64,000 nt of DNA from Leucobacter sp. G161 (lineage in GTDB: Bacteria > Actinomycetota > Actinomycetes > Actinomycetales > Microbacteriaceae): contig NZ_LOHP01000078.1 in assembly GCF_001482305.1 (NCBI RefSeq), positions 39,835-103,834 on the forward strand, written 5' to 3'. Below, piece by piece: positions 39,847 to 49,608 of this stretch (the stretch's first letter is position 1; every line of letters starts with the position of its first letter). The position numbers and the translations under genes are program-made. The notes beneath the pieces are model-generated. The model was not told the DNA's origin and did not search any database. It saw only the letters and a list, made by a program, of their open reading frames with translations.

Positions 39847-40851
39847 CTAGGTCTTCGAGCCAGACTCGCGGCGCGGTGCCTCTGCGCGTGACCGCGGTGG
39901 CCTCCGCGACCAGAAGCTCGCGAGCGCGGCGCCGGTGACGTTGTGCCAGACCGAGAAGAGCGCAGCGGGCAACGCAGCCTCGGGCGAGAAGTGCGTGCGC
40001 GCGAGGCCCGCCGCGAGCCCCGAATTCTGCATCCCAACCTCGAAGGTGACCGCGCGCCTGGCAGCCTCGTCGAGGCCCGCCACACGAGCCGCGAAGTACC
40101 CGAGGAGTAGGCCAAGCCCGTTGAGTGCGACCACCAGGCCAGCGACCACGAGGCCGGAGGTGAGGATCGTCTCTGCACTTCCCGCGACCACCGCGAGAAT
40201 GACAAGCGTGATGACGAGCACGGACACGAGCGGCATCCAATCGATGACCCGCCCCACCAGCCCGGGAAGCAGGCGGCGCAGCAGCACACCAGCGACGATC
40301 GGAATGATCACGATCTGCACGATCGACACGAACATGCCGAGGGTGTCGACTTCGAGGTACGATCCTGCGATCCACAACACGATGAGCGGGGTGAGAATCG
40401 GTGCGACAAGCGTCGACACCGACGTCATCGCGACCGACAGGGCAACGTCGCCCTTCGCGAGATACACAATCACGTTGGACGCGGTTCCACCCGGCGCCGC
40501 GGCCACGAGGATCACGCCGACGGCGATCGCCGATTCAAGGTTGAACACGGTGACGAGCAGCAGCGCCGCCAGCGGCATGATGATGAACTGGGCGAGCACG
40601 CCGATAAGCAGCGGGATCGGACGGCGGGCAACGACCGCGAAATCGGCTCCCCGCAGCGTCATCCCCATCCCGAGCATGATGACCATGAGCAGCGGATTGA
40701 TGAACGGCGCCACCGTGAGAAACGGTGCGGGCGCCGCTACTGCGACGACTCCAGCAGCGAGCACGATGACGGGGAACCAGGTTCCCGCGATCCGGCTGAC
40801 ACGCGCGCCGCGCGACGGCGCCGCGGCCTGAGCAACCTCATTATTGTCCAT
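39847..40851 (-). CDS. Bile acid:Na+ symporter (BASS/SBF) family transporter
   Basis: This 334-residue membrane protein has nine to ten helices. The family motifs are present: PFINPLLMVIMLGMGMTLRG early, AAAPGGTASNVIVYLAKGD in the core, and FEVGMQNSGLAAGLARTHF near the end, containing residues that line the sodium and substrate sites. Bacterial members carry organic anions such as sterol or 2-oxo acids; the substrate is not predictable. I start at 40851, with TGAGG upstream. Confidence 0.88.
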   Translation of the reverse strand: MDNNEVAQAAAPSRGARVSRIAGTWFPVIVLAAGVVAVAAPAPFLTVAPFINPLLMVIMLGMGMTLRGADFAVVARRPIPLLIGVLAQFIIMPLAALLLVTVFNLESAIAVGVILVAAAPGGTASNVIVYLAKGDVALSVAMTSVSTLVAPILTPLIVLWIAGSYLEVDTLGMFVSIVQIVIIPIVAGVLLRRLLPGLVGRVIDWMPLVSVLVITLVILAVVAGSAETILTSGLVVAGLVVALNGLGLLLGYFAARVAGLDEAARRAVTFEVGMQNSGLAAGLARTHFSPEAALPAALFSVWHNVTGAALASFWSRRPPRSRAEAPRRESGSKT

Positions 40852-40905
40852 GCAGCCAGCCTCACACACTCGGAGAGCTCCCGCATCATCGGGGTCACCT
40901 AGCCG

Positions 40906-41796
40906 TTACTGAGGAACACGCTCGACGGCTGCCGGCTCGCGCGGAGGGTACACCCAGGTCACGAGCACAACGGAGATGATCATGAGCAAGAACCAGGCGA
41001 TGAACTTCTGCGGCGACACAAGCTCCCACCCATCCGCCTGATGCGGGTAGAGCCACGCGCCAGCCCACGTCGCAATGTTCTCAGCGATCCAAATGAACGC
41101 GGCAACGCCCGCGAACACGGCAAGCAGCGGCGCGCGCCGCGTCACCCGATACACCCGGAAGTGCATCTGCGTGCGGAGCCAGACGAGGATCACGAGCACG
41201 AGCAGCACCCACCGCAGGTCGACGATGAAGTGGTGCGAGAAGAAGTTCACGTAGATGAGCGCGGCGATCACCGTCGTCAGCCAGCGCGCCGGGTACCGCG
41301 AGAACCGCAGGTCGTGCAGCCGGTACACACGCACCATGTACGACCCGACCGCCGCGTACATGAACCCGCTGAAGAGCGGCACCGCGCCGATTCGGAGGAC
41401 CCCCTCACCCTCGTACGCCCACGAACCCACATCGGTTTTGAAGAGCTCCATCACCGTGCCGGTGATGTGGAACAGCAGGATCACCCAGAGCTCGCGGCCC
41501 GTCTCCAGTTTGAACACGAGCAGCAAGATCTGGATGACCACCGCAGCAATCGTCAGCGCGTCGTTGCGGGCCAGCATCGCGTCCTCGGGATACCAGAGCC
41601 TCGCCGCGACAAGCACGACAAGCAGCAGGAATCCGAAGATGCAGGCCCACGCCTGCTTGAGCACGAACACCGCGCACTCGACGAGAACGGCGCGAACGCC
41701 GTGGGCCGGTGCGCCATCGAGCACCCGGTTCGCGGCGCGATCGATCGCCCGCTCAAGCGATGTGAGTTTGTGCTCAGGCATTGGCTTTGCGTTCAC
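40906..41796 (-). CDS. DUF817 membrane protein
   Basis: This 296-residue protein has about eight hydrophobic helices and the DUF817 signatures LLFHITGTVMELFKTDVGSW, FSGFMYAAVGSYMVRVYRL and WIAENIATWAGAWLYPHQ. The role of the family is unknown; the conserved His, Glu and Lys within membranes suggest an enzyme or transporter. It ends 55 bases before the BASS gene and shares its direction. Confidence 0.85.
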   Translation of the reverse strand: MNAKPMPEHKLTSLERAIDRAANRVLDGAPAHGVRAVLVECAVFVLKQAWACIFGFLLLVVLVAARLWYPEDAMLARNDALTIAAVVIQILLLVFKLETGRELWVILLFHITGTVMELFKTDVGSWAYEGEGVLRIGAVPLFSGFMYAAVGSYMVRVYRLHDLRFSRYPARWLTTVIAALIYVNFFSHHFIVDLRWVLLVLVILVWLRTQMHFRVYRVTRRAPLLAVFAGVAAFIWIAENIATWAGAWLYPHQADGWELVSPQKFIAWFLLMIISVVLVTWVYPPREPAAVERVPQ

Positions 41797-41977
41797 CCGT
41801 TCAACCCTATGCCAGCTCTGCTGGGCGAAGCCGGGGTCCGCCTGACCCCGAAACGAAACCGACCCTATTAATCTAAACCGACCCCAACTCCGGGTAGATA
41901 CGGGTCAGGCTCGATTACAAGGGTCGGTGAGGATGGCCGAGGCCGCCACAGGCCGACAGAAGCCGAGGCAGCTAGCA

Positions 41978-42013
41978 GCCAAGGCAGCCAAGGCAGCCAG
42001 CCAAGGCAGGCCA
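41978..42013. repeat. Short tandem repeat GCCAAGGCA
   Basis: Units of the type AGCCAAGGC follow one another imperfectly across this stretch, and the same heptamer GCCAAGG recurs inside the terminator loop at 42025. It occupies the gap between the DUF817 gene start and the der terminator; no reading frame uses it. Confidence 0.55.
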
Positions 42014-42014
42014 A

Positions 42015-42043
42015 AGCGCGGGCCGCCAAGGCTGGCCCGCGCT
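42015..42043 (-). terminator. Terminator hairpin downstream of der
   Basis: AGCGCGGGCC at 42015-42024 pairs with GGCCCGCGCT at 42034-42043, a perfect 10-bp stem. It begins 11 bases after the der stop codon on the - strand and has no T-tract. Confidence 0.7.
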
Positions 42044-42053
42044 CCGATGCTAC

Positions 42054-43619
42054 TTAGCGGCGCTCGCGCTTCTCGCGGACGCGCATGTTGATCTGGATCG
42101 GTGTGCCCTCGAAACCGTAGGTCTCGCGCAGGCGGCGCTGGATGAAGCGGCGGTACCCGGGGTCGAGGAAGCCCGAGACGAACAGCACGAACGTCGGCGG
42201 GCGGTTCTGCACCTGCGTACCGAAGAGCACGCGCGGCTGCTTGCCACCGCGGAGCGGGTGCGGGTGCTCCTGCACGAGCTCGGCGAGGAACGCGTTGAAC
42301 TTCGCCGTCGGGATACGCGTATCCCAGGACTCGAGCGCAGCCTCGAGCGCGGGCACGAGCTTCTCGAGGTGGCGGCCGGTGCGCGCCGAAATGTTCACGC
42401 GCGGCGCCCAGTCGACGTGTGCGCGATCCTGCTCGATCTCACGCTCGAGGTACTTGCGACGCTCGTCGTCAAGCATGTCCCATTTATTGAAGGCGAGCAC
42501 GAGCGCGCGGCCCGACTCAAGCACGAGGTCGATGATGCGCAGATCCTGATCGCTGATCTCCTGCGTCACGTCGATGAGTACGACGGCGACCTCGGCCTTT
42601 TCGAGCGCCGCAGAGGTGCGGAGCGTCGCGTAGAAGTCGGCGCCCTTCTGCAGGTGCACGCGGCGGCGGATACCCGCGGTGTCAACGAAGGTCCACACGC
42701 GGCCGGCGATCTCGACCTGCTCATCAACGGGGTCGCGAGTGGTGCCCGCGAGCTCGTTCACGACGACGCGCTCTTCGCCAGCGGCCTTGTTCAGCAGGCT
42801 CGACTTGCCCACGTTCGGGCGGCCAAGCAGCGCGACGCGACGGGGGCCCGCAAGCTTCGGCTGGGCGACAGCCGACACCTCGGGCAGCACCTTCATGACG
42901 TCGTCGAGCAGGTCGGCGACGCCGCGGCCGTGCAGCGCGGAGACCGCGCGCGGCTCGCCGAGCCCGAGCGACCACAGTGCGGCAATCTCGGGGTCGAGCA
43001 CGGAGTCATCAACCTTGTTCGCAACAAGGAAGACGGGCTTCTTCGAGCGGCGCAGCATCTGCACGACGCGCTCATCGGTCGCGGTCGCGCCCACGCGCGA
43101 ATCGACGACGAAGAGCACGACGTCACAGAGTTCGATCGCGACCTCGGCCTGCAGCGCGACGGACGCGTCGATGCCCTTCGCGTCGGGCTCCCAGCCGCCG
43201 GTGTCGACGAGCGAGAAGCGCCGGTCGTTCCAGAGCGCCGGGTAGGTGACGCGGTCGCGGGTGACGCCGGGGATGTCCTCGACGACGGCCTCGCGGCGGC
43301 CGAGAATACGGTTCACGAGCGCGGACTTGCCGACGTTCGGTCGGCCGACGATTGCGACTACCGGGAATGCCTCGAGGCTCGGCTCAGCGAAGCCGATGAA
43401 CTCGCCGTCGGCGGTGAGGATGTCCTGGTCGTCTTCCTCGAGCTCGAAGGCGTCGAGGGTCGAGCGCATCGCGCGGAGGCGCTCCTCGTCGGTCACCGTG
43501 CCATCGAAGTCGACGTCGTCGAGCTCAGCGTCTGCATGGATCTCGCCCTCGGCGACCTCGCCCGAGATGATCTCGCTCGGGTCGACCTGCGAGAGATCAA
43601 ATTCGTGTTCTTCGTTCAT
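42054..43619 (-). CDS. der: Ribosome-assembly GTPase Der (EngA)
   Basis: This 521-residue protein is the double-GTPase factor for 50S subunit maturation. The first G domain has [14 protein letters not shown] near residue 92 with DTGGWE and NKVDD; the second has [16 protein letters not shown] near 263 with DTAGIRRR and NKWDM; the C-terminal KH-like domain ends with the basic RVREKRERR. An acidic N-terminal extension of about 80 residues precedes the first G domain, as in other actinobacteria. Its start overlaps the cmk stop by 4 bases. Confidence 0.96.
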   Translation of the reverse strand: MNEEHEFDLSQVDPSEIISGEVAEGEIHADAELDDVDFDGTVTDEERLRAMRSTLDAFELEEDDQDILTADGEFIGFAEPSLEAFPVVAIVGRPNVGKSALVNRILGRREAVVEDIPGVTRDRVTYPALWNDRRFSLVDTGGWEPDAKGIDASVALQAEVAIELCDVVLFVVDSRVGATATDERVVQMLRRSKKPVFLVANKVDDSVLDPEIAALWSLGLGEPRAVSALHGRGVADLLDDVMKVLPEVSAVAQPKLAGPRRVALLGRPNVGKSSLLNKAAGEERVVVNELAGTTRDPVDEQVEIAGRVWTFVDTAGIRRRVHLQKGADFYATLRTSAALEKAEVAVVLIDVTQEISDQDLRIIDLVLESGRALVLAFNKWDMLDDERRKYLEREIEQDRAHVDWAPRVNISARTGRHLEKLVPALEAALESWDTRIPTAKFNAFLAELVQEHPHPLRGGKQPRVLFGTQVQNRPPTFVLFVSGFLDPGYRRFIQRRLRETYGFEGTPIQINMRVREKRERR

Positions 43620-44347
43620 CTCTGTTCCTTGTCGTTCGATGGGCGGGCCCCGCGGGCCTCGTCAACGGTGTCGATCACAGCTTGGATCGACTGCCCAAAG
43701 TTCATGTCGCTCGTATCGATGAGCGTGACCCCGGGAGCCGGGGTGAGAAAATCTACGACGGCTGCATCCTTCGTGTCGCGCGCCATAATGTCTGCGAGCA
43801 CCTGCTCGTGGCTCGCGCCGGGCAGCTCCCCTGCTCGCCTGGTCGCCCGCACCTCAGGGGACGCGGTCATGAGGATTCGCACCGGGGCGTCGGGAGCGAC
43901 GACGGTCGTAATGTCGCGCCCCTCGATGACCACACCGGGCAGCCCCGAGCTCGCGACAATGTCGCGGAACATGGTGTTCAGCCGTACGCGCACCCCTGGA
44001 TGCTTCGAGACGCGGCTCACCTGCCCGGAGATTTCGGGGGTGCGGATCACCGCCGAAACGTCAAACGCCTCGCTCCCACCTGGCAGCGTCACCTGCACGC
44101 GCTGTTCGCCGCGCAACGTGATCGCGTACGTCCACCCGTCGAGCATCGCGAGCACCGCATCCTCGGAGTCGAGGTCGACTGCGTCCTCGTGACAGGCCCA
44201 GGCCAGCGCACGGTACGCGGCGCCGGTGTCGAGAATGCCGAAGCCCATCTGTTCGGCCGCGGCGCGCGACACGCTCGACTTGCCGCTGCCAGCGGGCCCG
44301 TCGATCGCGACGAGGATGGGATCAGTAGCGACCGGGGTCGTAGCCAT
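43616..44347 (-). CDS. cmk: Cytidylate kinase
   Basis: This 243-residue enzyme phosphorylates CMP/dCMP. The P-loop [16 protein letters not shown] is at the N-terminus, followed by [12 protein letters not shown] and the family motifs [16 protein letters not shown] and [17 protein letters not shown] start at 44347, where the ATG overlaps the tyrA stop as TAATG and GGAG lies 9 bases upstream; the frame at 44362 would begin inside that site. It is the middle gene of the tyrA-cmk-der operon. Confidence 0.95.
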   Translation of the reverse strand: MATTPVATDPILVAIDGPAGSGKSSVSRAAAEQMGFGILDTGAAYRALAWACHEDAVDLDSEDAVLAMLDGWTYAITLRGEQRVQVTLPGGSEAFDVSAVIRTPEISGQVSRVSKHPGVRVRLNTMFRDIVASSGLPGVVIEGRDITTVVAPDAPVRILMTASPEVRATRRAGELPGASHEQVLADIMARDTKDAAVVDFLTPAPGVTLIDTSDMNFGQSIQAVIDTVDEARGARPSNDKEQR

Positions 44348-45435
44348 TACAGTGTTCTCCATCCGCGCTCGGTGAGGTCAGCGACCGCCCGTTCGGCGGC
44401 CTCGGGCAGCACGGCGATTTCCGCAAAGCCAATCTGTGCGCCCGGCGAGTGCTCAAGGCGCAAGTCTTCCATGTTAATACCGAGTTCTCCGAGTTCGGTG
44501 AGCAGCCGACCCAGTTCGCCCGGCGTATCGTCGATGAGCACCGTAATCGGGATGAAGCGTTCGGACGTTCCGTGCTTGCCCGGGATCCTGCCGACGCCGC
44601 GCGAACCGGCCGCCAGCAGGTCGGCGACGCTGCGCTTCGCACCCGGCGCATCGATCTCGCGCAGGGCACCCGTGAACGCCGCAATGTCTTCCGCGAACGC
44701 CTCAAGGAGTTCGAGCACCGGCTCCCGGTTTGCCCCGAGGATCTGCACCCACAGCTCAGGGTCGCTCGACGCGATCCGCGTGGTGTCGCGCAGCCCGGCC
44801 CCGGCCAGACCGATGGCCTGCTCCGTCGCCGGCACGAGCCGCGCCGCGAGCAGACTCGAGACGACCTGCGGCAGGTGCGACACGAGGCCGACCGAGCGGT
44901 CGTGCTCCTCGGGCGTCATCTCGGCGAGCACACCGCCGAGATCGAGGGCAATGGCCTCAACGAGCGCGAGTGCCTCGGCCGGGGTGTCCCGGTCGCGGCA
45001 GATCACCCACGGGCGCGCGGTGAACAGGTCGGCTCGCGCCATGATCGCGCCACCGCGCTCGCGGCCCGCCATCGGGTGCGAGCCAACGTAGTTTTTCAGC
45101 GGCGCACCGCGGCGCACGAGCTCAAGGTACGGGGCGAGTTTCACGCTCGCAACGTCGGTCACGACGGCGTTCGGAAACTCAGTGAGCGCACGCTCGACCG
45201 CGTCCGCGACCACGTCCGGCGGGGTCGCAACCACCACGACGGCCGGCTCAGGGTCGCCCTGCTGCCGGATCCGCCCAGCGCCGTAGTCTGCGGCGAGCGC
45301 AACCGCCGTCGGTGAGATGTCCTCGAGCGTAACGTCGGCGCCGCGCTCACGCAGCCCGAGTCCGACGCTCGCGCCGAGCAGCCCCGCACCAACGATGTGG
45401 ACGGTGCCGCGGACGCGGGATTCAAGTTCATTCAT
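44347..45435 (-). CDS. tyrA: Prephenate dehydrogenase with C-terminal ACT domain
   Basis: This 362-residue enzyme makes 4-hydroxyphenylpyruvate for tyrosine. The NAD-binding fold opens HIVGAGLLGASVGLGLRERG, the catalytic region has YVGSHPMAGRERGG and SVGLVSHLPQVVSSLLA, and the last 75 residues form an ACT domain (ITVLIDDTPGELGRLLTELG), the usual site of feedback control by an aromatic amino acid. I start at the ATG at 45435; no strong ribosome binding site is seen there. Confidence 0.92.
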   Translation of the reverse strand: MNELESRVRGTVHIVGAGLLGASVGLGLRERGADVTLEDISPTAVALAADYGAGRIRQQGDPEPAVVVVATPPDVVADAVERALTEFPNAVVTDVASVKLAPYLELVRRGAPLKNYVGSHPMAGRERGGAIMARADLFTARPWVICRDRDTPAEALALVEAIALDLGGVLAEMTPEEHDRSVGLVSHLPQVVSSLLAARLVPATEQAIGLAGAGLRDTTRIASSDPELWVQILGANREPVLELLEAFAEDIAAFTGALREIDAPGAKRSVADLLAAGSRGVGRIPGKHGTSERFIPITVLIDDTPGELGRLLTELGELGINMEDLRLEHSPGAQIGFAEIAVLPEAAERAVADLTERGWRTL

Positions 45436-45660
45436 CGGGTGGGGAGTCTTCCGTTTCTCGGCACAGGTGCTCGCGCGGGGCGCGAGTGTAGCGCCAGAAA
45501 GCGCACCTGTGCTCAATTTTAGCGGTTCCACGGTGTGCCCGCTCGCGCGCGGCGCGGGAGCGGTGTATCTGCTCGCTCTCCGCTCACCGAATACGCACGT
45601 AGACTGACCGGTGATCGACGGAGTTGAGCGCGAGTGGTCGCTCCTGGGAGGAGCGGCCGA

Positions 45661-46176
45661 ATGCCAGAGCAGAGGATCGACTTCGGTGGCTACCTGAAAC
45701 GGGCACGGGTGTCTGAGCACGGCACCGCGTTTCTCACCACCGCCAAGACACTGTATGTCGTGGACCGCAGCATGGATGCGCACCAGTACCTCAGCGAGGT
45801 TGAGCCGCTGGACAAGCGGGAGACACTGGCCAAGTCGTTCTGGATCTCCACGGTGAGCATCGGCGCTATAGCCGTTGCGGGGTTGGTGATCCAAGGCATC
45901 GCGGGTCGCGACACCCCCTGGATCGTCGCGGAGTTTCTGCCGGCCATGGTGGGCGCCACCTGTGGCGTCGGCATCCTGGCGATCGTGAACACCGTGAAGC
46001 GCAACGGCCTCCGCGCGGCCGCAGCAGAGCGACCGGTGCCGCGTCCGCTCGCGAGCATCACCGGGGCCACCCCGGAGCTGCTGCCACTGATCACCCCGGA
46101 GGTTCGGGATCAGCTCGAGGCGGCCCAGCCCGGGAGTGCGCGAGACCGCATCCTTGCGGGCTTGCTCAACGGATAG
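45661..46176 (+). CDS. Two-helix membrane protein of unknown function
   Basis: This 171-residue protein has a soluble N-terminal part (RIDFGGYLKRARVSEHGTAF; LYVVDRSMDAHQYL), two central membrane helices (about residues 60-80 and 90-112) and a cytoplasmic tail with APE/Leu-rich helices. GGGAGGAG precedes the ATG at 45661. I do not recognise the family. It is divergent from tyrA across a 225-base gap in which I see no other gene. Confidence 0.6.
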   Translation: MPEQRIDFGGYLKRARVSEHGTAFLTTAKTLYVVDRSMDAHQYLSEVEPLDKRETLAKSFWISTVSIGAIAVAGLVIQGIAGRDTPWIVAEFLPAMVGATCGVGILAIVNTVKRNGLRAAAAERPVPRPLASITGATPELLPLITPEVRDQLEAAQPGSARDRILAGLLNG

Positions 46177-46222
46177 GCACCCGCCGCTTCACCCCGCCCG
46201 CGACCATGCGAGCGATCCCCCG

Positions 46223-46690
46223 CTATTCGCGGAGCATGCCCGTCACCCGATACGGGATGACCTGGCGCAGGAAGAGGCTCGTCGAGGTGCGGGTAATCCC
46301 CGGGCACAGGCGGATCTCCTCGCTCACGCGGTACAGGTCATCGGGGTCGCGCGCGACCACGCGCAACAGCAGGTCGGTGTCGCCGGCCGGCGCAAAGCAC
46401 TCGAGCACTTCGGGGACGCTCGCGAGCGCTTGGATCGCCTCGCTGATGAGGTGCTGATCGAGCTCGACCTGCACCATCGCGGCGACGGGCCGCCCAAACG
46501 CCGCCGGTTTCACCCTGGCGCTGTGCGGCCGGAACACGTCGGCCGCCTGCATCTTGTCGATGCGGGCCTGCACCGTGCCGCGGGCGAGGCCGAGCTTGTG
46601 CGCGAGCATGGCGACCGGCATGCGGGCGTCGACGTCGAGCTGCTCGAGGATCCGCCGATCCGTCGCATCGAGGACATACACTTCGCTCAA
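46223..46690 (-). CDS. Lrp/AsnC-family transcription regulator
   Basis: The 155-residue product has the Lrp layout: helix-turn-helix in residues about 5-55 (LDATDRRILEQLDVDARMPV; LGLARGTVQARIDKMQ) and a C-terminal RAM ligand-binding domain (VLECFAPAGDTDLLLRVVAR). I start at a TTG at 46690 because GAGGGAG lies 8 bases upstream and the sequence MSEVYVLDATDRRIL fits the family; a longer frame begins at 46723. It is divergent from the MFS gene at 47137 and may control it, perhaps in response to an amino acid. Confidence 0.85.
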   Translation of the reverse strand: MSEVYVLDATDRRILEQLDVDARMPVAMLAHKLGLARGTVQARIDKMQAADVFRPHSARVKPAAFGRPVAAMVQVELDQHLISEAIQALASVPEVLECFAPAGDTDLLLRVVARDPDDLYRVSEEIRLCPGITRTSTSLFLRQVIPYRVTGMLRE

Positions 46691-47136
46691 TTCACACACT
46701 CCCTCTCGTGCAACGCTATACAAATTGGCTAGTCAAAGCTTAGTCGCTTGCGCGATTCTTGCGACCCTCGGTTAAATACTGACTGGAGGCGGCACCATCC
46801 GCTCCGCGCCACCCGGCCCGCCACACCAGGAGGATCCGGCCCCGCACACGACCACCACCCCCGGCCAGTGCACACCACACCAGATTGCGCGTTACTCCCT
46901 GCCGCCGTGCGCCCGCGTTCGCGTGGGTACGCCGCCTCACCGCGGCGTAGGGGCACGCCAATCGGGTCGGGAATCTACGCCCGCAGCGCACCAGCTTGCG
47001 CTCGCGGTCACGGTGAGATTGAATGCTCCTCGGGGTTCGGCCAACCAGCCACTCCCCAACACCGCTGCACGCCACACCCGGCACCCGCAGTACGACACGC
47101 AACCAACACCCCGGCTGCCAGTACGAAAGCACTCCG
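46691..47136. other. 446-base divergent gap
   Basis: This stretch separates the Lrp gene from the MFS gene. TATAGC near 46701-46715 on the - strand could serve as -10 for the Lrp gene. The remainder is C/A-rich on the + strand, contains open frames with no ribosome binding site and implausible Pro/His/Thr-rich products, and looks noncoding. Confidence 0.4.
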
Positions 47137-48384
47137 TTGAGCACCACCCACGCACTCGCGCACCCCGGTAGCGCGCCCGTTTCCCTCCGGCGCCCCAAGC
47201 TTCGCGCGACCCTCACCATCGTCAGCCTGTTCGGCCTGCTCACCGCGGTGAATCTCCCGACAGCGCTGTACCCGCTCATCGGAGACAGGCTCCGCGTCGA
47301 CGAATTCGGTATCACCGTCGCGTTCGCGAGCTACGTGCTCAGCCTGCTCGTCGGCCTCGTGCTGTTCCGCCCCCTCGGCGACCGCGCCAACCGCCGCACC
47401 GTGTTCGTGTGGGCGCTCGCAGCGACCTCGATCGCGACCCTCGGCCTCGCGCTCGCGCCGACACTCGCCTGGTTCTGCCTCGCACGTGCCGTGCAGGGCC
47501 TCGCGATCGCCGCAGCGACCGGCACCGGATCGAGCGCGCTGCGGGTGCTGCTGCCCGGGCGGCCGTCATTGAGCGGGCGACTCACGCTGCTCGCTACCTC
47601 GGGCGGCGTTGCTGCCGGCCCGATCCTCGGCGGCGTGCTGTCACTCGCTGGGTCGCCAACGCAGTGGCCGTTCGTGGCATGGTCGATCCTGCTGCTCGCG
47701 CTCATCCCGGTGATTCTCCTCATCGCCCCGCACCCCGAGTGCCGGCCGGTCGCACGCAAGGGCGCCGCCGCGCTCCCCGGGCCTGCCACCCAGCAGCTGA
47801 CGACGCCGGCAGCGATCGCCGCATCCGTTCCCGCGATCCGCATGGCAGCGCTCGTCGGCTTCGTGAGCTTCGCCTTCTTCGGCTTCGCACTGTCGCTCGC
47901 CCCTGGCCACTTCGCGGAACTGTTTGGCGCGACTTCCCGGCCGATGCTCGGGCTGCTCGCCTCGCTCGTGCTGCTCGCCTCGGCCGCGGTGCAGCTCTTC
48001 CCCGTCCGCGGGCGCTGGGCTGCCACGCTCGGCCTCGTCGCGTTCGCCGCGGGCACGCTGCTGCTCGGGCTAGCGACGGCGCTCGCGAGCCCCGTGCTCA
48101 CCGTGATCGCCTGCTTGATCGCGGGAGCGGGTCAGGGCGTCGCGTTCCAAAAGGCCTTCGGCGCGGCGGTTGCTGCTGTCCCCTCGGCCCGCCACGCCTC
48201 CACCGTCAACGCGATCTACGCGGTGACCTACCTCGGCAGCACCCTCCCCGTGCTCGGCCTCGGCGTCGCTGCGACCTCGTTTGGGCTGACGCCCGCCGTG
48301 CTCGCGTTCACGTTCGCGATATCGCTCGGCTGCGCGGCGCTCGCGATCGCGTCGTTCCGGTCGGTGCGGCGCGCGGACTCCTAG
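47137..48384 (+). CDS. MFS transporter (DHA1-like, YnfM-type)
   Basis: This 415-residue membrane protein has twelve helices. Visible MFS elements are [20 protein letters not shown] with [13 protein letters not shown] (motif A), [20 protein letters not shown] (motif C) and [20 protein letters not shown] late. I start at a TTG at 47137; the upstream frame from 47023 encodes an implausible Pro/Thr/His-rich extension. The substrate is unknown; divergence from the Lrp gene suggests amino acid or drug export. Confidence 0.78.
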   Translation: MSTTHALAHPGSAPVSLRRPKLRATLTIVSLFGLLTAVNLPTALYPLIGDRLRVDEFGITVAFASYVLSLLVGLVLFRPLGDRANRRTVFVWALAATSIATLGLALAPTLAWFCLARAVQGLAIAAATGTGSSALRVLLPGRPSLSGRLTLLATSGGVAAGPILGGVLSLAGSPTQWPFVAWSILLLALIPVILLIAPHPECRPVARKGAAALPGPATQQLTTPAAIAASVPAIRMAALVGFVSFAFFGFALSLAPGHFAELFGATSRPMLGLLASLVLLASAAVQLFPVRGRWAATLGLVAFAAGTLLLGLATALASPVLTVIACLIAGAGQGVAFQKAFGAAVAAVPSARHASTVNAIYAVTYLGSTLPVLGLGVAATSFGLTPAVLAFTFAISLGCAALAIASFRSVRRADS

Positions 48385-48444
48385 CCCGGGGCTTCCCTGC
48401 GGGCCAGCGAGTCACGCCCGGCCTGAATCGCTCACAAGACATGA

Positions 48445-48497
48445 CCTCAGCGAAGTCAGGAGTGATTTGCAGCAAAAGCGTCATGACCTCGCTGAGG
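48445..48497. repeat. Inverted and direct repeats between convergent genes
   Basis: CCTCAGCGA at 48445-48453 is the reverse complement of TCGCTGAGG at 48489-48497, and CATGACCTC occurs at 48440 and 48482. They lie in the 193-base gap between the convergent MFS and GntR genes. A long-loop terminator or a small mobile remnant would both fit. Confidence 0.4.
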
Positions 48498-48577
48498 GCA
48501 TGGCAGGTCAGCGGTCCTGCTTGGTGGGGTGTCCAGCCTGAATTGGGTAGCGCCACTTGCCGGGCAGCAGCAGCTCG

Positions 48578-49333
48578 CTATGCCCCGGTGATGGCGGCGA
48601 GCGCGAGACGCTCACGCTCGGTGAGCATGGAGCTGAAGCGGTCGGCGATTGCGCCGCGGGCGATCCGCCCAGCCGCTGCCGAGTCGCGGCGCTCGATGGC
48701 CTCGAACAGCCCGGAGTCGATGCGAGCGGAGTCGAGCTTGACCGCGTTCCCTGCCGCGCCGCGTTCGAGGTCGCGACGCACGAGTTCGCGCAGCGCCCCC
48801 GCGACGGCCTGCCCGCTCAGGCGCAGCACCTGGTTGCCGCTTGCTTCCCACACGGTCTCGTGAAACGCGAGGTCGGCGTCGGCGAAGTCGCTCGCGTCAC
48901 CCTCGGCTGCCTCGCGCATCCGGGTCACGGCGGAGCGCATCGCGGCGAGTTGGGCGTCGTCGTGCAGCACGGCGGCGAGCTCTGAGGCCGAACCGTCGAG
49001 CACGATGCGAAACTGCACAAGCTCAGCAAGGCCGAGCGACGCCGTGCCGATCATGGCTCGGAACGACCGGCCGAGGGTCTCGGATGAGGGAGCGAGGACG
49101 ACGGGCCCGCCGCGGGTGCCCGGTTTCGGTTCGATGAGCCCCATGCTCTGGAGCACGCGCAGCGCCTCGCGCACGGTGGGGCGGCTCACACCGAACTGCA
49201 CCATGAGGTCGCGCTCACTCGAGAGCTGGGAGCCGACGGGGATCTCGCCGGAGAGGATCGCGGTTTCGACCTGCTCGACGATCCGCTGGTACGTGAGCAC
49301 GGGAACTGCCTGGGTGAAGCTATGTGTGGTCAA
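48578..49333 (-). CDS. FadR-subfamily GntR regulator (FCD domain)
   Basis: The 251-residue protein has a winged helix at about residues 12-80 (RIVEQVETAILSGEIPVGSQ; SSERDLMVQFGVSRPTVREA) and a C-terminal FCD domain (FADADLAFHETVWEASGNQV) whose Asp/His residues bind a metal and a small carboxylate effector in this family. It is divergent from the ABC transporter operon. The shared gap contains TGGCCTTACCA at 49417, close to the family operator type TGGTNNNACCA, so it likely represses both itself and the transporter. Confidence 0.88.
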   Translation of the reverse strand: MTTHSFTQAVPVLTYQRIVEQVETAILSGEIPVGSQLSSERDLMVQFGVSRPTVREALRVLQSMGLIEPKPGTRGGPVVLAPSSETLGRSFRAMIGTASLGLAELVQFRIVLDGSASELAAVLHDDAQLAAMRSAVTRMREAAEGDASDFADADLAFHETVWEASGNQVLRLSGQAVAGALRELVRRDLERGAAGNAVKLDSARIDSGLFEAIERRDSAAAGRIARGAIADRFSSMLTERERLALAAITGA

Positions 49334-49416
49334 ACGACAGCACTCCTCTGTGAGGTCGACGGCCAGATCCGCACGAAGTGGATCGGGAAACTCTTCAGAT
49401 AGTAGCGCCCCACAAG

Positions 49417-49440
49417 TGGCCTTACCATGTATCCTAGTTG
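49417..49440. promoter_or_regulatory. GntR/FadR-type operator in the transporter control region
   Basis: TGGCCTTACCA at 49417-49427 is a near-perfect inverted repeat (TGGY-N3-ACCA). TAGTTG follows after 7 bases at 49435-49440. The same 11-mer, spacing and hexamer recur at 63851-63874 in front of the aldehyde dehydrogenase gene. It lies 84 bases before the gntR start and 169 before the binding-protein gene. Confidence 0.7.
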
Positions 49441-49608
49441 GAATCCTCGCGGCGCGAGGGGCGGGTCAGAGCCGACTCGCACCGAGGGGTGACATCCCAC
49501 CGTCCGTGCCACACAGGGTTTGCACACCCAGCGAATCCAGCCCACACTTTCATACCGAAGCACAAGCCGTCGGCGATGCCGCCGACCCCACATGTGACAG
49601 GAACCACC

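Noticed and set aside
46748..47140. 130-codon open frame in the Lrp-MFS gap
   Set aside because: Pro/His/Arg-rich product, no ribosome binding site, no resemblance to any fold.
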